From assembly GCA_001871325.1 (NCBI GenBank), contig MNVA01000051.1:1-33184 (forward strand): a DNA stretch of 33,184 nt, in the 5' to 3' direction. Each line of letters starts with the position of its first letter. The first letter of the stretch is position 1. Of this stretch, positions 1 to 8,294 are shown piece after piece. Origin of the DNA: Ignavibacteria bacterium CG1_02_37_35. Lineage in GTDB: Bacteria; Bacteroidota; Ignavibacteria; Ignavibacteriales; Ignavibacteriaceae. Position numbers and translations under genes: made by a program. Below the pieces are notes generated by a model that was given only the letters and a program-made list of their open reading frames with translations, had not been told where the DNA came from and searched no databases.

Positions 1-2
1 CA

Positions 3-230
3 CAGGAATATAGAGATAGAATGTATAGGCTGTTAGATTTGTACGAGAAAGATTATGATAAATTATATCCTGTGGTGTGTATGGATGAAAAGAGCAAGCA
101 ACTCATCGAGGATGTAAGAGGTGTTTTACCATTAAAGCCGGGCAGTACAGCAAAATATGATTACGAGTACAGGCGCAATGGAACAAGGAATATTTTTGTA
201 GCAGTAGAGCCACTTGGCGGCAGAAGAAAA
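3..230 (+). mobile_element. IS630-type transposase fragment (cut at both ends)
   Basis: The reading frame is open from the window edge. It carries the IS630-family (DDE, Tc1/mariner superfamily) signature: 'VVCMDEKSKQLI', then 'KYDYEYRRNGTRNIFV', then 'EPLGGRR'. The Asp of 'CMDE' is a candidate catalytic DDE residue. Similarity stops after 'GGRR' at about base 227. The frame then runs as a nonsense continuation over a T9SS tail read in another frame. The catalytic C-terminal part is therefore missing and the element cannot move itself. The 5' part lies outside the window. No terminal inverted repeat was found at the break. Confidence 0.75.
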
Positions 231-358
231 ATGAAAATAAAGAAATGGGCAGATATACTGTTCAATTCGATGCTTCCTCACTTGCAAGCGGAATGTACAT
301 TTACCAGTTACGTGCAAACCATTATACTTCAACAAAAAAAATGTTGTTGTTGAAATAA
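230..358 (+). pseudogene. Orphan T9SS type A sorting tail
   Basis: In the frame ending at the TAA at 356-358, the translation reads 'GRYTVQFDASSLASGMYIYQ', then 'LRANHYTSTKKMLLLK'. This is the end of a type IX secretion C-terminal sorting domain. It closely resembles the tail of the TIGR03790-like protein ending at 8212 (shared 'YTVQFDAS', 'SGMYVYQLRA', 'YTSTKKMLLLK'). The body of the protein is absent because an IS630 fragment in another frame abuts it. It is followed, like its relative at 8212, by a hairpin and a fadE start, so it is the left end of a duplicated block. Confidence 0.7.
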
Positions 359-374
359 AAAACACTAATATAAA

Positions 375-402
375 GTAAAGACGTTGCGAGCAACGTCTTT
401 AC
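375..402 (+). terminator. Perfect 12-bp hairpin before truncated fadE copy
   Basis: The arms 375-386 (gtaaagacgttg) and 391-402 (caacgtctttac) pair perfectly around a cgag tetraloop. It lies just after an orphan T9SS tail and 41 bases before the ATG of the truncated fadE copy. The same hairpin, with a compensated base pair, sits at 8227-8254 before the intact fadE. It may act as a terminator or 5'-leader structure. Short palindromes of this type (agacgttg...caacgtct) are also, from memory, common dispersed repeats in Bacteroidetes and cyanobacteria. Confidence 0.6.
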
Positions 403-443
403 AACTAATAACTAAATTAATCATTCACAGAAGGAAATTAATT

Positions 444-731
444 ATGTCAGAACAAAAAAACAATCACGGTTTAAAAGGGGGAGAATTTCTTACAAAAGAA
501 ACCGATCCGCAAAATGTTTTTATTCCGGAAGATATTACCGAAGATCAAAGAATGATGGCGGACTCCGCAAAAGATTTTATTGAAAAAGAAATTCTTCCAA
601 AACTTGATGCGATAGATAATCAAGAACCAGGCTTAACAATTAAATTAATGGAACAAGCCGGTGAACTTGGTTTACTCGGCGCATCGGTGCCTGAAGAATA
701 TGGCGGAACAACTCACAGATGCAAAACTTGA
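444..731 (+). pseudogene. Truncated 5' copy of fadE-like acyl-CoA dehydrogenase
   Basis: Starting at ATG 444, the first 88 codons match the N-terminus of the intact acyl-CoA dehydrogenase at 8295 ('NNHGLKGGEFLTKETDPQNV' in both; 'GLLGASVPEEYGG' in both). I count 33 differences over the last 249 shared bases (about 87% identity) but only 7 of 83 amino-acid changes. Homology stops at base 707, where the sequence enters an unrelated T9SS tail; a TGA follows at 729-731. All FAD-binding and catalytic parts are missing, so the product is non-functional. The mostly synonymous divergence says the parent copy was a working gene before it was cut. Confidence 0.85.
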
Positions 732-918
732 ACTCTATAATATTTTAGGCGAAAGAATTTTACAGCAAACGCTAAATATTGGATACAAAGGAAGAAACAC
801 TTTCTCCCTAAAAGGACTCGATAACCTTACACCGGTGATATATTTTATAAAATTAAATTATGCAAATAAAAACGTTCTTCACAAAATGCTTAAACTAAAA
901 TATAAAGTCGAAAAATAA
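706..918 (+). pseudogene. Second orphan T9SS tail fused to the fadE stub
   Basis: The frame ending at TAA 916-918 encodes 'AKLELYNILGERILQQTL', then 'VIYFIKLNYANKNVLHKMLK'. This is the second half of a type IX sorting domain (the 'YNILGERI' strand and the terminal 'K-M-L-K-L' strand). No upstream body exists: the sequence to the left is fadE in another frame. The TAA overlaps the ATG at 918 of the next gene (TAATG). It marks the right side of the junction created when fadE copy 1 was cut. Confidence 0.65.
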
Positions 919-3551
919 TGAGAAGAATTCAATTGATGGAAAATCTTTTACTTAAATGTTCATTAGTCGTTCTACTTTTCTTTATTGCTGATTTACACTC
1001 ACAATCTATTAATACTTTAGAACCTGATTCAGCGAAAGAAAAACCGATAGAATTGCGGAGGAATGTTGAGTCGAATTCCACCTTTCAAACCTATGAGGAA
1101 AGGTACCGGGATAAAAATCTTATTGAAGAAAAGAAAAGCTTATTCCCTTTAGGTTTTGAAGAAAAGAAGTTAAAAAAAATAGAAAGAGTAGCTGGAATCT
1201 GGACAGAGTTGAACCCGAAAGTACCCAGAGTAGCTTACTCAGGCATTCAATTCGTAAATAAAGATACCGGCTGGGCAGCGGGAGATTTAGGGGCATTGAT
1301 AAAAACAACCGACGGCGGCGGCAGTTGGAAAGTAATAGAAACCAATACAACAAAACCCATATTAAAAGTAAGAAGCTACAATGGTACAACCGTAATCGCC
1401 GGCGGATATGATGGACTAATACTCCGCTCTACAGACAGCGGAGAAACATTTGCTCAAGCAGCAAGTGGTGTAGGCACTGGTGTAGACCTTTGGGGGTTGG
1501 AAATGATAAATGATACTTTGGGTTGGGCATGCGGGGCTACTACACTTCTACAAACCAAAGACGGCGGGGAAACCTGGAAGATAGTAAATACCCCGGGCTA
1601 TACCGGAAACCTCTGGTGGATAGATTTTATAGATGAAAATTATGGGTTTGTAGCAGCAGATGGGAAAGTACTAAGAACAACAAATGGCGGAAGTGATTGG
1701 GATATAATACAAGCCGGAGATAACCAACCTTTATACAGTATTGATATAATAGATAGTCTGCATATAGCAGCAGCAGGCTACGGCGGAACAAGCTATAGAG
1801 GAAAGAATATTTACAGCAGCGATGGTGGAAATACCTGGATAAACGGAGGACATTTAACCTTTGAAGCGGTTAATTGTATTAAGTATGTAAACAAAGATAC
1901 CGGTTATGTAATATTAAATGAAGTAGGAATATGGAAAACAACTAACCATGGAGAAAGCTGGATCGGAATTGGAAACATCGGTGAATGGGAAATACAATTA
2001 CTTGCTGAAGAAAATATAGGTTATAATGTTGGAAGCGGGCTAAGGTTATATAAAACAGAAGGAAATACTGATGCATGGAAAAAGCTGATAATAAACGACA
2101 ACTTTACCGGCGTCTATTTTACAAGCGAAACCACAGGCTATTCTTCCGCTAACAGAATAATTTACAAGACAACAAATGGTGGGGAAAATTGGTTAGTGCT
2201 GACAAACTTTCCATCAGATGTATTTACATCAGCATTAAACAGCTTAACGTTTACCGACAGCCTAATAGGGTATGCCGGGGGACCCCCAAACAGAATTGTA
2301 AAAACAACAGATGCAGGCAATAGCTGGTATATTACCAATCAAAGTGGATTAACTGATACGATAGGAAGTATAAATAAAATATTTTTTATTAGTCCCACAA
2401 CGGGTTGGGCTGTCACAAGCAGAGGGGGCATACTTAAAACGACTGATGCTGGCGAAAATTGGTTTGCTCAATTGAATGCCGGTTCCTATGTAATATTTAA
2501 TAGCATTCATTTTATTGATTCATTATATGGATGGACTGCTAATGCAGCGCAATGGCCATTTAAAACCACTAATGGTGGCGCGAAGTGGATACAACAAACA
2601 AGTCTTAACATATTTAATACAAGAGACATTTATTTTATAGATTCCTTAATTGGGTTTACAATTAAATTTCTTGAATTGTGTAAAACAACAAATTCGGGAG
2701 ATAGCTGGTTTACACAATTTAATTCACAAAATGCAATCTTGAGTTTTAGCTGGCTATCACCAACACATGGATTTATTATTGGAGAAGGAGTATATGAAAC
2801 AAATGATAGTGGAAATACCTGGCTAGAAATAGTTGATTTAAGAAAAATTGGTTTAAAAAAGTTTCACTCGCCTACCAATTATATCGGCTATTCTATAGGT
2901 TCTTTAGGGGTAGTATTAAAATATGAAGACACTACTTATCTCCCTGTACCAGTATTAACCGCCACGGTGAATGCGATTAATTTTGGTACGATTAAAATTG
3001 GAACAACAAAAGAAGACAGTGTCCTGGTTTCAAATACGGGAGCCAGCACCTTACATGTTTCAGGTATTATATCTTCTAATCAACATTTTAGTTTTCCTAG
3101 GGATACCCTAACCCTTGCAACATCAGAAGAGACTTATTTAAAGATTACATTTATCCCCGTTGATACTTCTGTTCAATCAGGTTACATAATAATAACAAGT
3201 AATGCTTTAAGCTCACCTGATACGATTACTGTACAAGGCAAAGGAACCGATATAGTTGCTGTTGAAGACAAGATGAAAAATCCTTTAAATTATAGATTAA
3301 ATCAAAACTATCCCAACCCATTTAACCCTACCACTCATATTACTTTTGAGATACCTAAACAATCAGAAATAAAAATTATTTTGTATGACATTACAGGGCA
3401 AGAAGTAAAGATTTTAGTGGATCAAAATTTAGAAGCCGGATATTATTCGGTTACCTTAAATGCAAAAGAATATAATTCGGGAATTTATTTTTGCCGTATG
3501 ACAACATCCGGGGGTGATATGGCGGTTAAAAAACTAACTATCATCAAATAA
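918..3551 (+). CDS. Secreted YCF48-like propeller protein with ASH-like domain and T9SS tail (cassette copy 1)
   Basis: This 877-aa protein begins with a signal peptide (hydrophobic 'CSLVVLLFFIADLHSQ'; ATG 936 is an alternative start). A short linker and the motif 'GIWTELNPKVPRVAY' follow. Next come 13 units of the YCF48/sortilin-like type ('KTTDGGxxW' with 'GWAxG' strands), which should form one or two beta-propellers. Residues about 677-776 look like an ASH/choice-of-anchor-D immunoglobulin-like domain ('INFGTIKIGTT', 'TGASTLHVSGI'). From 791 there is a T9SS type A tail ('NQNYPNPFNPTTHI' to 'KKLTIIK'). It should be exported through Sec and T9SS to the cell surface or medium. The ligand is unknown; YCF48 itself is a photosystem II assembly factor, but these secreted relatives have no established role. 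The paralog at 3825 lacks the ASH domain. Confidence 0.9.
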   Translation: MRRIQLMENLLLKCSLVVLLFFIADLHSQSINTLEPDSAKEKPIELRRNVESNSTFQTYEERYRDKNLIEEKKSLFPLGFEEKKLKKIERVAGIWTELNPKVPRVAYSGIQFVNKDTGWAAGDLGALIKTTDGGGSWKVIETNTTKPILKVRSYNGTTVIAGGYDGLILRSTDSGETFAQAASGVGTGVDLWGLEMINDTLGWACGATTLLQTKDGGETWKIVNTPGYTGNLWWIDFIDENYGFVAADGKVLRTTNGGSDWDIIQAGDNQPLYSIDIIDSLHIAAAGYGGTSYRGKNIYSSDGGNTWINGGHLTFEAVNCIKYVNKDTGYVILNEVGIWKTTNHGESWIGIGNIGEWEIQLLAEENIGYNVGSGLRLYKTEGNTDAWKKLIINDNFTGVYFTSETTGYSSANRIIYKTTNGGENWLVLTNFPSDVFTSALNSLTFTDSLIGYAGGPPNRIVKTTDAGNSWYITNQSGLTDTIGSINKIFFISPTTGWAVTSRGGILKTTDAGENWFAQLNAGSYVIFNSIHFIDSLYGWTANAAQWPFKTTNGGAKWIQQTSLNIFNTRDIYFIDSLIGFTIKFLELCKTTNSGDSWFTQFNSQNAILSFSWLSPTHGFIIGEGVYETNDSGNTWLEIVDLRKIGLKKFHSPTNYIGYSIGSLGVVLKYEDTTYLPVPVLTATVNAINFGTIKIGTTKEDSVLVSNTGASTLHVSGIISSNQHFSFPRDTLTLATSEETYLKITFIPVDTSVQSGYIIITSNALSSPDTITVQGKGTDIVAVEDKMKNPLNYRLNQNYPNPFNPTTHITFEIPKQSEIKIILYDITGQEVKILVDQNLEAGYYSVTLNAKEYNSGIYFCRMTTSGGDMAVKKLTIIK

Positions 3552-3564
3552 GAGGGAGTTCTAT

Positions 3565-3780
3565 ATGAAACATGTTTTGCTTTTCTGTTTCTTCTTTTTT
3601 CTCTGCCTCAATATAGTAGAAGCACAAACTAATGCGAACATTGCGGGAACTGAAAATGTTCTTGTGGTTTATCGAGGACCAGTGAATGAAAGTGATACTA
3701 TTTCACAAGGGGTGAAAAATTATTACCAAAACGCCCATAATATACCTAATAAAAATATAGTGGGGCTTATGAAATATTAA
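3565..3780 (+). pseudogene. Truncated TIGR03790-like protein N-terminus
   Basis: The 71 codons have a signal peptide ('HVLLFCFFFFLCLNIVEAQ') and then 'ENVLVVYRGPVNESDTISQG', 'VKNYYQNAHNIPNKNIVGL'. This matches the start of the TIGR03790-type protein at 6103 ('EEVLVVYAN', 'HIKDYY', 'GIPEVNIL'). It stops after 'GLMKY', about a tenth of the expected length. It begins 13 bases after the propeller gene with a good ribosome site (gaggg). It is therefore the degraded second gene of cassette copy 1. A stand-alone small secreted protein is possible but less likely. Confidence 0.7.
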
Positions 3781-3824
3781 CTTAAGTTGAAAAGTATAAA
3801 GAACAACCATTTGGAGATAAGGGA

Positions 3825-6050
3825 ATGAAAACTACATTCATAATTGTTTTATTGTTGAATTGCTTGTCACTATGTGATTTTATTATTGCACAGCAAGAGG
3901 ATACAACCAAAACCAAACCAGTACAAATCCGCAGAGGCATACCATTGCAGCAAGGCTATCGGAGTTATGATGATTATTACTACTCGGGCAAAGATATGTT
4001 CGAAGAAAAACGAAGTCACTTTCCACTTTCGGGAACTGGCATTTGGACAGAACTAAACCCGCAAGTACCAAGAGTGGATTACCGGGCTGTTCATTTTGTA
4101 AACAAAGATACCGGTGTTACAGTTGGAAAAAATGGAGCTATAATCAGAACAACTAATGGGGGAGGTAAATGGCTTAACGTAATTACACCTTATAATATAA
4201 CTTTCAGAGGGATTGAAGGGCAAAGTGAAGGAAGAATAATTGCGGTAGGCGACAGTGGAACAATTATTTTGTCAGATGATTTTGGCAAAACGTGGAAAGC
4301 TATAGAAAGCGGAACAAATCATGATTTATACAATTTACAAATGATAAATGACGATCTTGGATGGCTTGTAGGTGATAAATCTATGTTGTTAAAGACTACA
4401 GATGGAGGTTTTAACTGGGTTCAGCAGTTTACTCAACTGACGGTTTATCCATTCTTCGATGTATCCTTTCTCGATTCATTATTTGGTTATATAGCAGTTG
4501 ATGTGGGGCAAATACTCCGTACTACAGACGGAGGTTTGAATTGGGATTTAAGCCAAGTGAGAGATCAATATTCATTTAACGTAATAAAAGCGGTAACAAG
4601 AAAAACGGCTGTCGCACTGGGATTTGCAGGGAAACAAGCCTACACCTCCGATGGAGGAGAGACCTGGCAGTTTATAACCTACTTAGGCAGCACCTTTAGA
4701 GATATTGCTTTTCTAGACACACTGAAAGGTTTTGCAGTCGGTTTTTCAGGAAGTTTCGATACTACAGACGGCGGATTTACCTGGAACTTAAGATTAGATA
4801 TAAAAAACGCAGGGGGAATTACTTTCCCAAGTCCGGATATTGGTTATTTAGTTGGTGATGAATTAATTTTAGATAAAACCACAAACTCGGGGCAAAACTG
4901 GTTCAGGAAAATAATAAATGATGATTTCACAGATGTTTTTTTCACAGACGAGAATAATGGCTGGTTTATTGGATATGCTTGGTATCAAAATAACTTGTAT
5001 CAAACTACCGATGGTGGAGTTACTCTCAAACAACGTACTGATTTTCCAGGTGACCGACCTTCATCAGTTTACTTTTTGGACAGTCTAACAGGATTTGTAG
5101 GAGCTAATGAGAAAATATTTAAAACCAATGATGGAGGTATAAGCTGGCAGGAAAAAAATATTTTTGGAATTGATAGCCTTTTATTTGCTGGTGAGTTTAT
5201 AAGATTATTTTTTATTTCTGACAGTATAGGATGGGCGTTAAATTACAAATATGTAATAAAAACTACTGATGGGGGTGAAAACTGGAATTCACAATTAAAC
5301 GTTTCGGGATTAACGGGAATACACTTTAGTGATTCGTTTAATGGATGGATAACACCAGGCGTAAAACCTTTTAAGACAACAAATGGGGGAAAAACATGGA
5401 TTGAACAAACCAATTTTCCTGAAAACAGTATGTATGATGTTTTTTTTAATGACAGTCTTAATAGTTTTATTTCGAAGTCTAACGAACTTTATCAGACTCT
5501 AGATGGAGGAATAAATTGGACTTTGGTTTCAAATGTAACAAATTTTTCTTATGGAAGATTTAGTAATAGAAAACAAAATGGAATTTTCTTAGCTGGCGGA
5601 CCCCGTACTTATCGATCAGAAGATGCTGGTGCAAACTGGGAAGAAGTTATCGAACTTCGTGATCAATTTGTAGAATATGTAAGGTTATTAGATATTAATA
5701 ATGGTTGTGCAGTTGGAAGGAGAGGACTAATATTGCGATTAGCCGATTCAGTTGTTTACGTTAGTGGGGATAATTCACCAGCCCCTGAAGAATTTCAAAT
5801 TTACCAAAACTATCCGAACCCGTTTAACAATTCAACATTCATAAGTTTTAATTTACCCGAGAAGGCAAAAATCAAAATAACAATTTATGATTCATTAGGA
5901 AGGCTAGTTAAGGGACTAATTGATAAAGAATTCGAATCAGGTTTTCATACTGTTAATTTTATTGCAGATGACTTAGCATCCGGTATATACTTATACAAAA
6001 TAGAAGGAGGTGGTTTTAATGAAGTAAAAAAAATGGTTCTTTTAAAATAA
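3825..6050 (+). CDS. Secreted YCF48-like propeller protein with T9SS tail (cassette copy 2)
   Basis: This 741-aa protein starts at an ATG preceded by ggagataaggg. It has a signal peptide ('FIIVLLLNCLSLCDFIIAQ'), then 'GIWTELNPQVPRVDY' and 'FVNKDTG', as in the paralog at 918. I count 13 repeat units with the 'TTDGGxxW' core (for example 'KTTDGGFNW', 'RTTDGGLNW', 'QTTDGGVTL'), the same number as the paralog. The sorting tail begins near residue 657 ('YQNYPNPFNNSTFI' to 'KKMVLLK'). Without an ASH domain the propeller runs straight into the tail. It is probably secreted and processed by the T9SS. It is cotranscribed with the TIGR03790-like gene 52 bases downstream. Confidence 0.9.
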   Translation: MKTTFIIVLLLNCLSLCDFIIAQQEDTTKTKPVQIRRGIPLQQGYRSYDDYYYSGKDMFEEKRSHFPLSGTGIWTELNPQVPRVDYRAVHFVNKDTGVTVGKNGAIIRTTNGGGKWLNVITPYNITFRGIEGQSEGRIIAVGDSGTIILSDDFGKTWKAIESGTNHDLYNLQMINDDLGWLVGDKSMLLKTTDGGFNWVQQFTQLTVYPFFDVSFLDSLFGYIAVDVGQILRTTDGGLNWDLSQVRDQYSFNVIKAVTRKTAVALGFAGKQAYTSDGGETWQFITYLGSTFRDIAFLDTLKGFAVGFSGSFDTTDGGFTWNLRLDIKNAGGITFPSPDIGYLVGDELILDKTTNSGQNWFRKIINDDFTDVFFTDENNGWFIGYAWYQNNLYQTTDGGVTLKQRTDFPGDRPSSVYFLDSLTGFVGANEKIFKTNDGGISWQEKNIFGIDSLLFAGEFIRLFFISDSIGWALNYKYVIKTTDGGENWNSQLNVSGLTGIHFSDSFNGWITPGVKPFKTTNGGKTWIEQTNFPENSMYDVFFNDSLNSFISKSNELYQTLDGGINWTLVSNVTNFSYGRFSNRKQNGIFLAGGPRTYRSEDAGANWEEVIELRDQFVEYVRLLDINNGCAVGRRGLILRLADSVVYVSGDNSPAPEEFQIYQNYPNPFNNSTFISFNLPEKAKIKITIYDSLGRLVKGLIDKEFESGFHTVNFIADDLASGIYLYKIEGGGFNEVKKMVLLK

Positions 6051-6051
6051 G

Positions 6052-6066
6052 CCTGCATTAAGCAGG
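6052..6066 (+). terminator. Weak intercistronic hairpin
   Basis: The arms cctgc (6052-6056) and gcagg (6062-6066) flank a 5-base loop just after the propeller stop codon. The following taaaattt is a poor U-tract, so it is more likely an mRNA 3'-end or processing stem than a strong terminator. Confidence 0.3.
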
Positions 6067-6102
6067 GTAAAATTTATCTAAAAACAAAAGGAGCATATAA
6101 TT

Positions 6103-8212
6103 ATGATAAAAATATTTTTCTTCGTCATTCTTATTTTGGGCATTAGTATAGCCCAGCAGCAGCCAATACCACCCCAACAGGGTCCACAACCATATATTGA
6201 GTTAATTCCAATACAAAATACTACCCATAAAAATTTCCCCACACCAGAAGAAGTATTGGTTGTTTATGCTAATAATATTTTTGGTGATAGCTCAAAGCAT
6301 ATCAAAGCATATCAAAGACTATTACGTAGCAGTACGTGGTATACCTGAAGTGAACATTTTAACTGATGGTCTTTTTATTCCAAACTCTATTATATATCCA
6401 GAAGGTACTGTAACAGTGGAACAAGGCGGTGAAGATATTAGAGGAGAAGGTAATTTGGGTTGGCGATATGCCAAAGATGTTATTGCAGATCCAATCCAGA
6501 ACTATCTAAACACAACTTATGTAAATGGGCAGCCACTGAAGGATAGAATAAATTACATCGTTCTATGTAAAGGTATTCCACTCAAAGTGCGCTCTTTTCC
6601 TTTTGAATGGATGACTTCAAACAGAAGGCAAGTTTCTGTGAGTGCTCTTCTCTGTCTTATAAATCAACCTGATCCAAATAAAAACTTTTTACAGCTTTAT
6701 TCCACAAGTATGACTTCGCAGTTAAATCCTTATTTTGGCGCGGATATAAATAATACTATGAATTATCGTTTCAAATCCAATCACTTTGTTAACGGTGGTG
6801 GCTGGTATACTCAGTATTTGGTGTCAAGGCTTGATGGGCAATTTTATTCTGATGTCTTTGGTTTAATAGACCGTTCCGCTGATCCAGATTATTCGGGAGA
6901 AAAAACATGTATAATTGATGATGATTCTGATCCCAATTATCATCATTTTGACGTTGTTCATCAAAAATTAGACGCGTTAAGTTTTTCATTAAATCCTGAG
7001 GTATTTGTCATATCACAGGATTGGATAACTGAAGATCCAAACAATGTTATCGGTTATGTATCTCATGGAGTTCACGCGGGAATGCCTTGGTATTATATTC
7101 TTTCAATACTTCAATTTAATTATGCAAATGGTGCAAACTTTTTAAGTTGGGAAAGCTTTAACTGTTGGAGCTTTGGAGTTGAAGAATCTGGACACGGACA
7201 TTTGTCCCATTTTATCTACAAAGGCGGTAGTGGAGGAAGTGGTACCGTTTATGAACCTTATACTACTGGAGTGACACAAGAGTATAATACTTCCCCGGCA
7301 TACGCTATGGGGTACTCTATAGTTGATGCTCACTTTCAAGGTATCTTTTTAAATGCCTGGCAGAATTGTGTTGTTGGTGATCCACTCACAACAATAGCAT
7401 GGGGAAAGCAAACTCTTACAGAGAATAAAACTTTGAGCGGAACAAATTTAGTAACCGGCGAAGTTACAATCCCAACGGGAAAAACAATGACCATCCAAAA
7501 CAATTCGACTATTAATTTCCACAATTCAGGTTTTATAACCGGCAGCGGAGTTCTCAGTATTGGTAGCAATGTTACTCTGCACACTTATAGCTGGTCAAAA
7601 AGTGTACTGCTATGCAACTCAGCTAATAACCCACGATTAGTCTGGGCAGCTCATCCTTCTTTTTCAACATCATTTTACAAAGTATATCGTGCGGTCAGCA
7701 ATACTCCGGTATCCGATCCATCAACATTAACCTATGAATTGAGATATACTTCTCCAGACGCTTCGACATTCAGCTTTACTGATAATGAAATAATGATCGG
7801 GAGTGGGCAGTATTTTTATTATTACGTAACCGCTAACCTGGTAAGAACACCGAAACCACCTCTTGAATCAGACAGAAGCAATTACACTTCCATACGGGGT
7901 GGCATGTATAAAAAAGGTAATACAGAAGAAGAGCCATTAACAAAGAACTTTAGCTTTTCTCTTGACCAAAATTATCCGAATCCATTTAACCCAGTGACTT
8001 CAATAAAATATCAATTACAAAAAAATGGAACTGTTACCTTAAAAATATTTGATATTCTCGGTAACGAAGTAAAAACACTAGTAAGTGGGTTTAAAGAAAA
8101 AGGTGAATACACAGTACAGTTCGATGCATCATTACTTCCAAGTGGAATGTATGTGTACCAATTACGCGCAGACGAATATACTTCAACTAAGAAGATGTTG
8201 TTGCTCAAGTAA
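6103..8212 (+). pseudogene. TIGR03790-like T9SS-sorted protein broken by a 10-bp duplication
   Basis: ATG 6103 (aaaggag upstream) gives a signal peptide ('FFFVILILGISIAQ') and 'PEEVLVVYANNIFGD'. The frame fails at 6298-6317, where catatcaaag is present twice in tandem. Removing one copy restores a continuous 699-aa product ('SSKHIKDYYVAVRGIP'). The rest fits the TIGR03790 family of unknown function: 'NYIVLCKGIPLKV', 'GVHAGMPWYY', 'FIYKGGSGGSGTVYEPY', 'NCVVGDPLTTIAW'. A fibronectin-like stretch and a T9SS type A tail follow ('DQNYPNPFNPVTSI' to 'KKMLLLK'). As it stands the gene gives an 81-aa stub, unless slippage, a sequencing error or the internal start at 6260 rescues it; that start lacks a signal peptide. 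Confidence 0.8.
6292..6317 (+). repeat. 10-bp tandem duplication (2.6 copies) causing a frameshift
   Basis: The unit tcaaagcata occurs 2.6 times. Ten bases is 3n+1, so one extra unit shifts the frame. Deleting one unit rejoins the two halves of the TIGR03790-like gene exactly in frame. Confidence 0.85.
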
Positions 8213-8226
8213 AAACAGAATTCAAA

Positions 8227-8254
8227 GTAGAGACGTTGTACACAATGTCTCTAT
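8227..8254 (+). terminator. Hairpin between the TIGR03790-like gene and fadE
   Basis: The arms 8227-8238 (gtagagacgttg) and 8243-8254 (caatgtctctat) form 12 pairs, including two G-U, around the tetraloop taca. A short run of T follows, so it can act as an intrinsic terminator for the T9SS cassette, leaving only about 40 bases before fadE. Compared with 375-402, one A-U pair has become G-C on both arms, which supports a conserved RNA stem. Confidence 0.65.
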
Positions 8255-8294
8255 TTTTATTAACTACATTAATCAAAAAAAAAGGAACCTCATT

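Noticed and set aside
444-918. Functional chimeric protein of the fadE N-terminus and a T9SS tail
   Set aside because: The two parts are in different frames and the fadE part ends at a stop at 731.
6260-6317. Internal start at 6260 as the true start of the TIGR03790-like protein
   Set aside because: It would lose the signal peptide and the conserved 'EEVLVVYAN' strand; the 10-bp duplication explains the split better.
6292-6317. Programmed ribosomal frameshift
   Set aside because: No slippery heptamer or downstream structure was seen, and the tandem duplication accounts for the shift exactly.
8085-8294. N-terminal extension of the acyl-CoA dehydrogenase from an upstream in-frame start
   Set aside because: It runs in another frame over the T9SS tail and a terminator hairpin; the truncated fadE copy begins at the equivalent of 8295.
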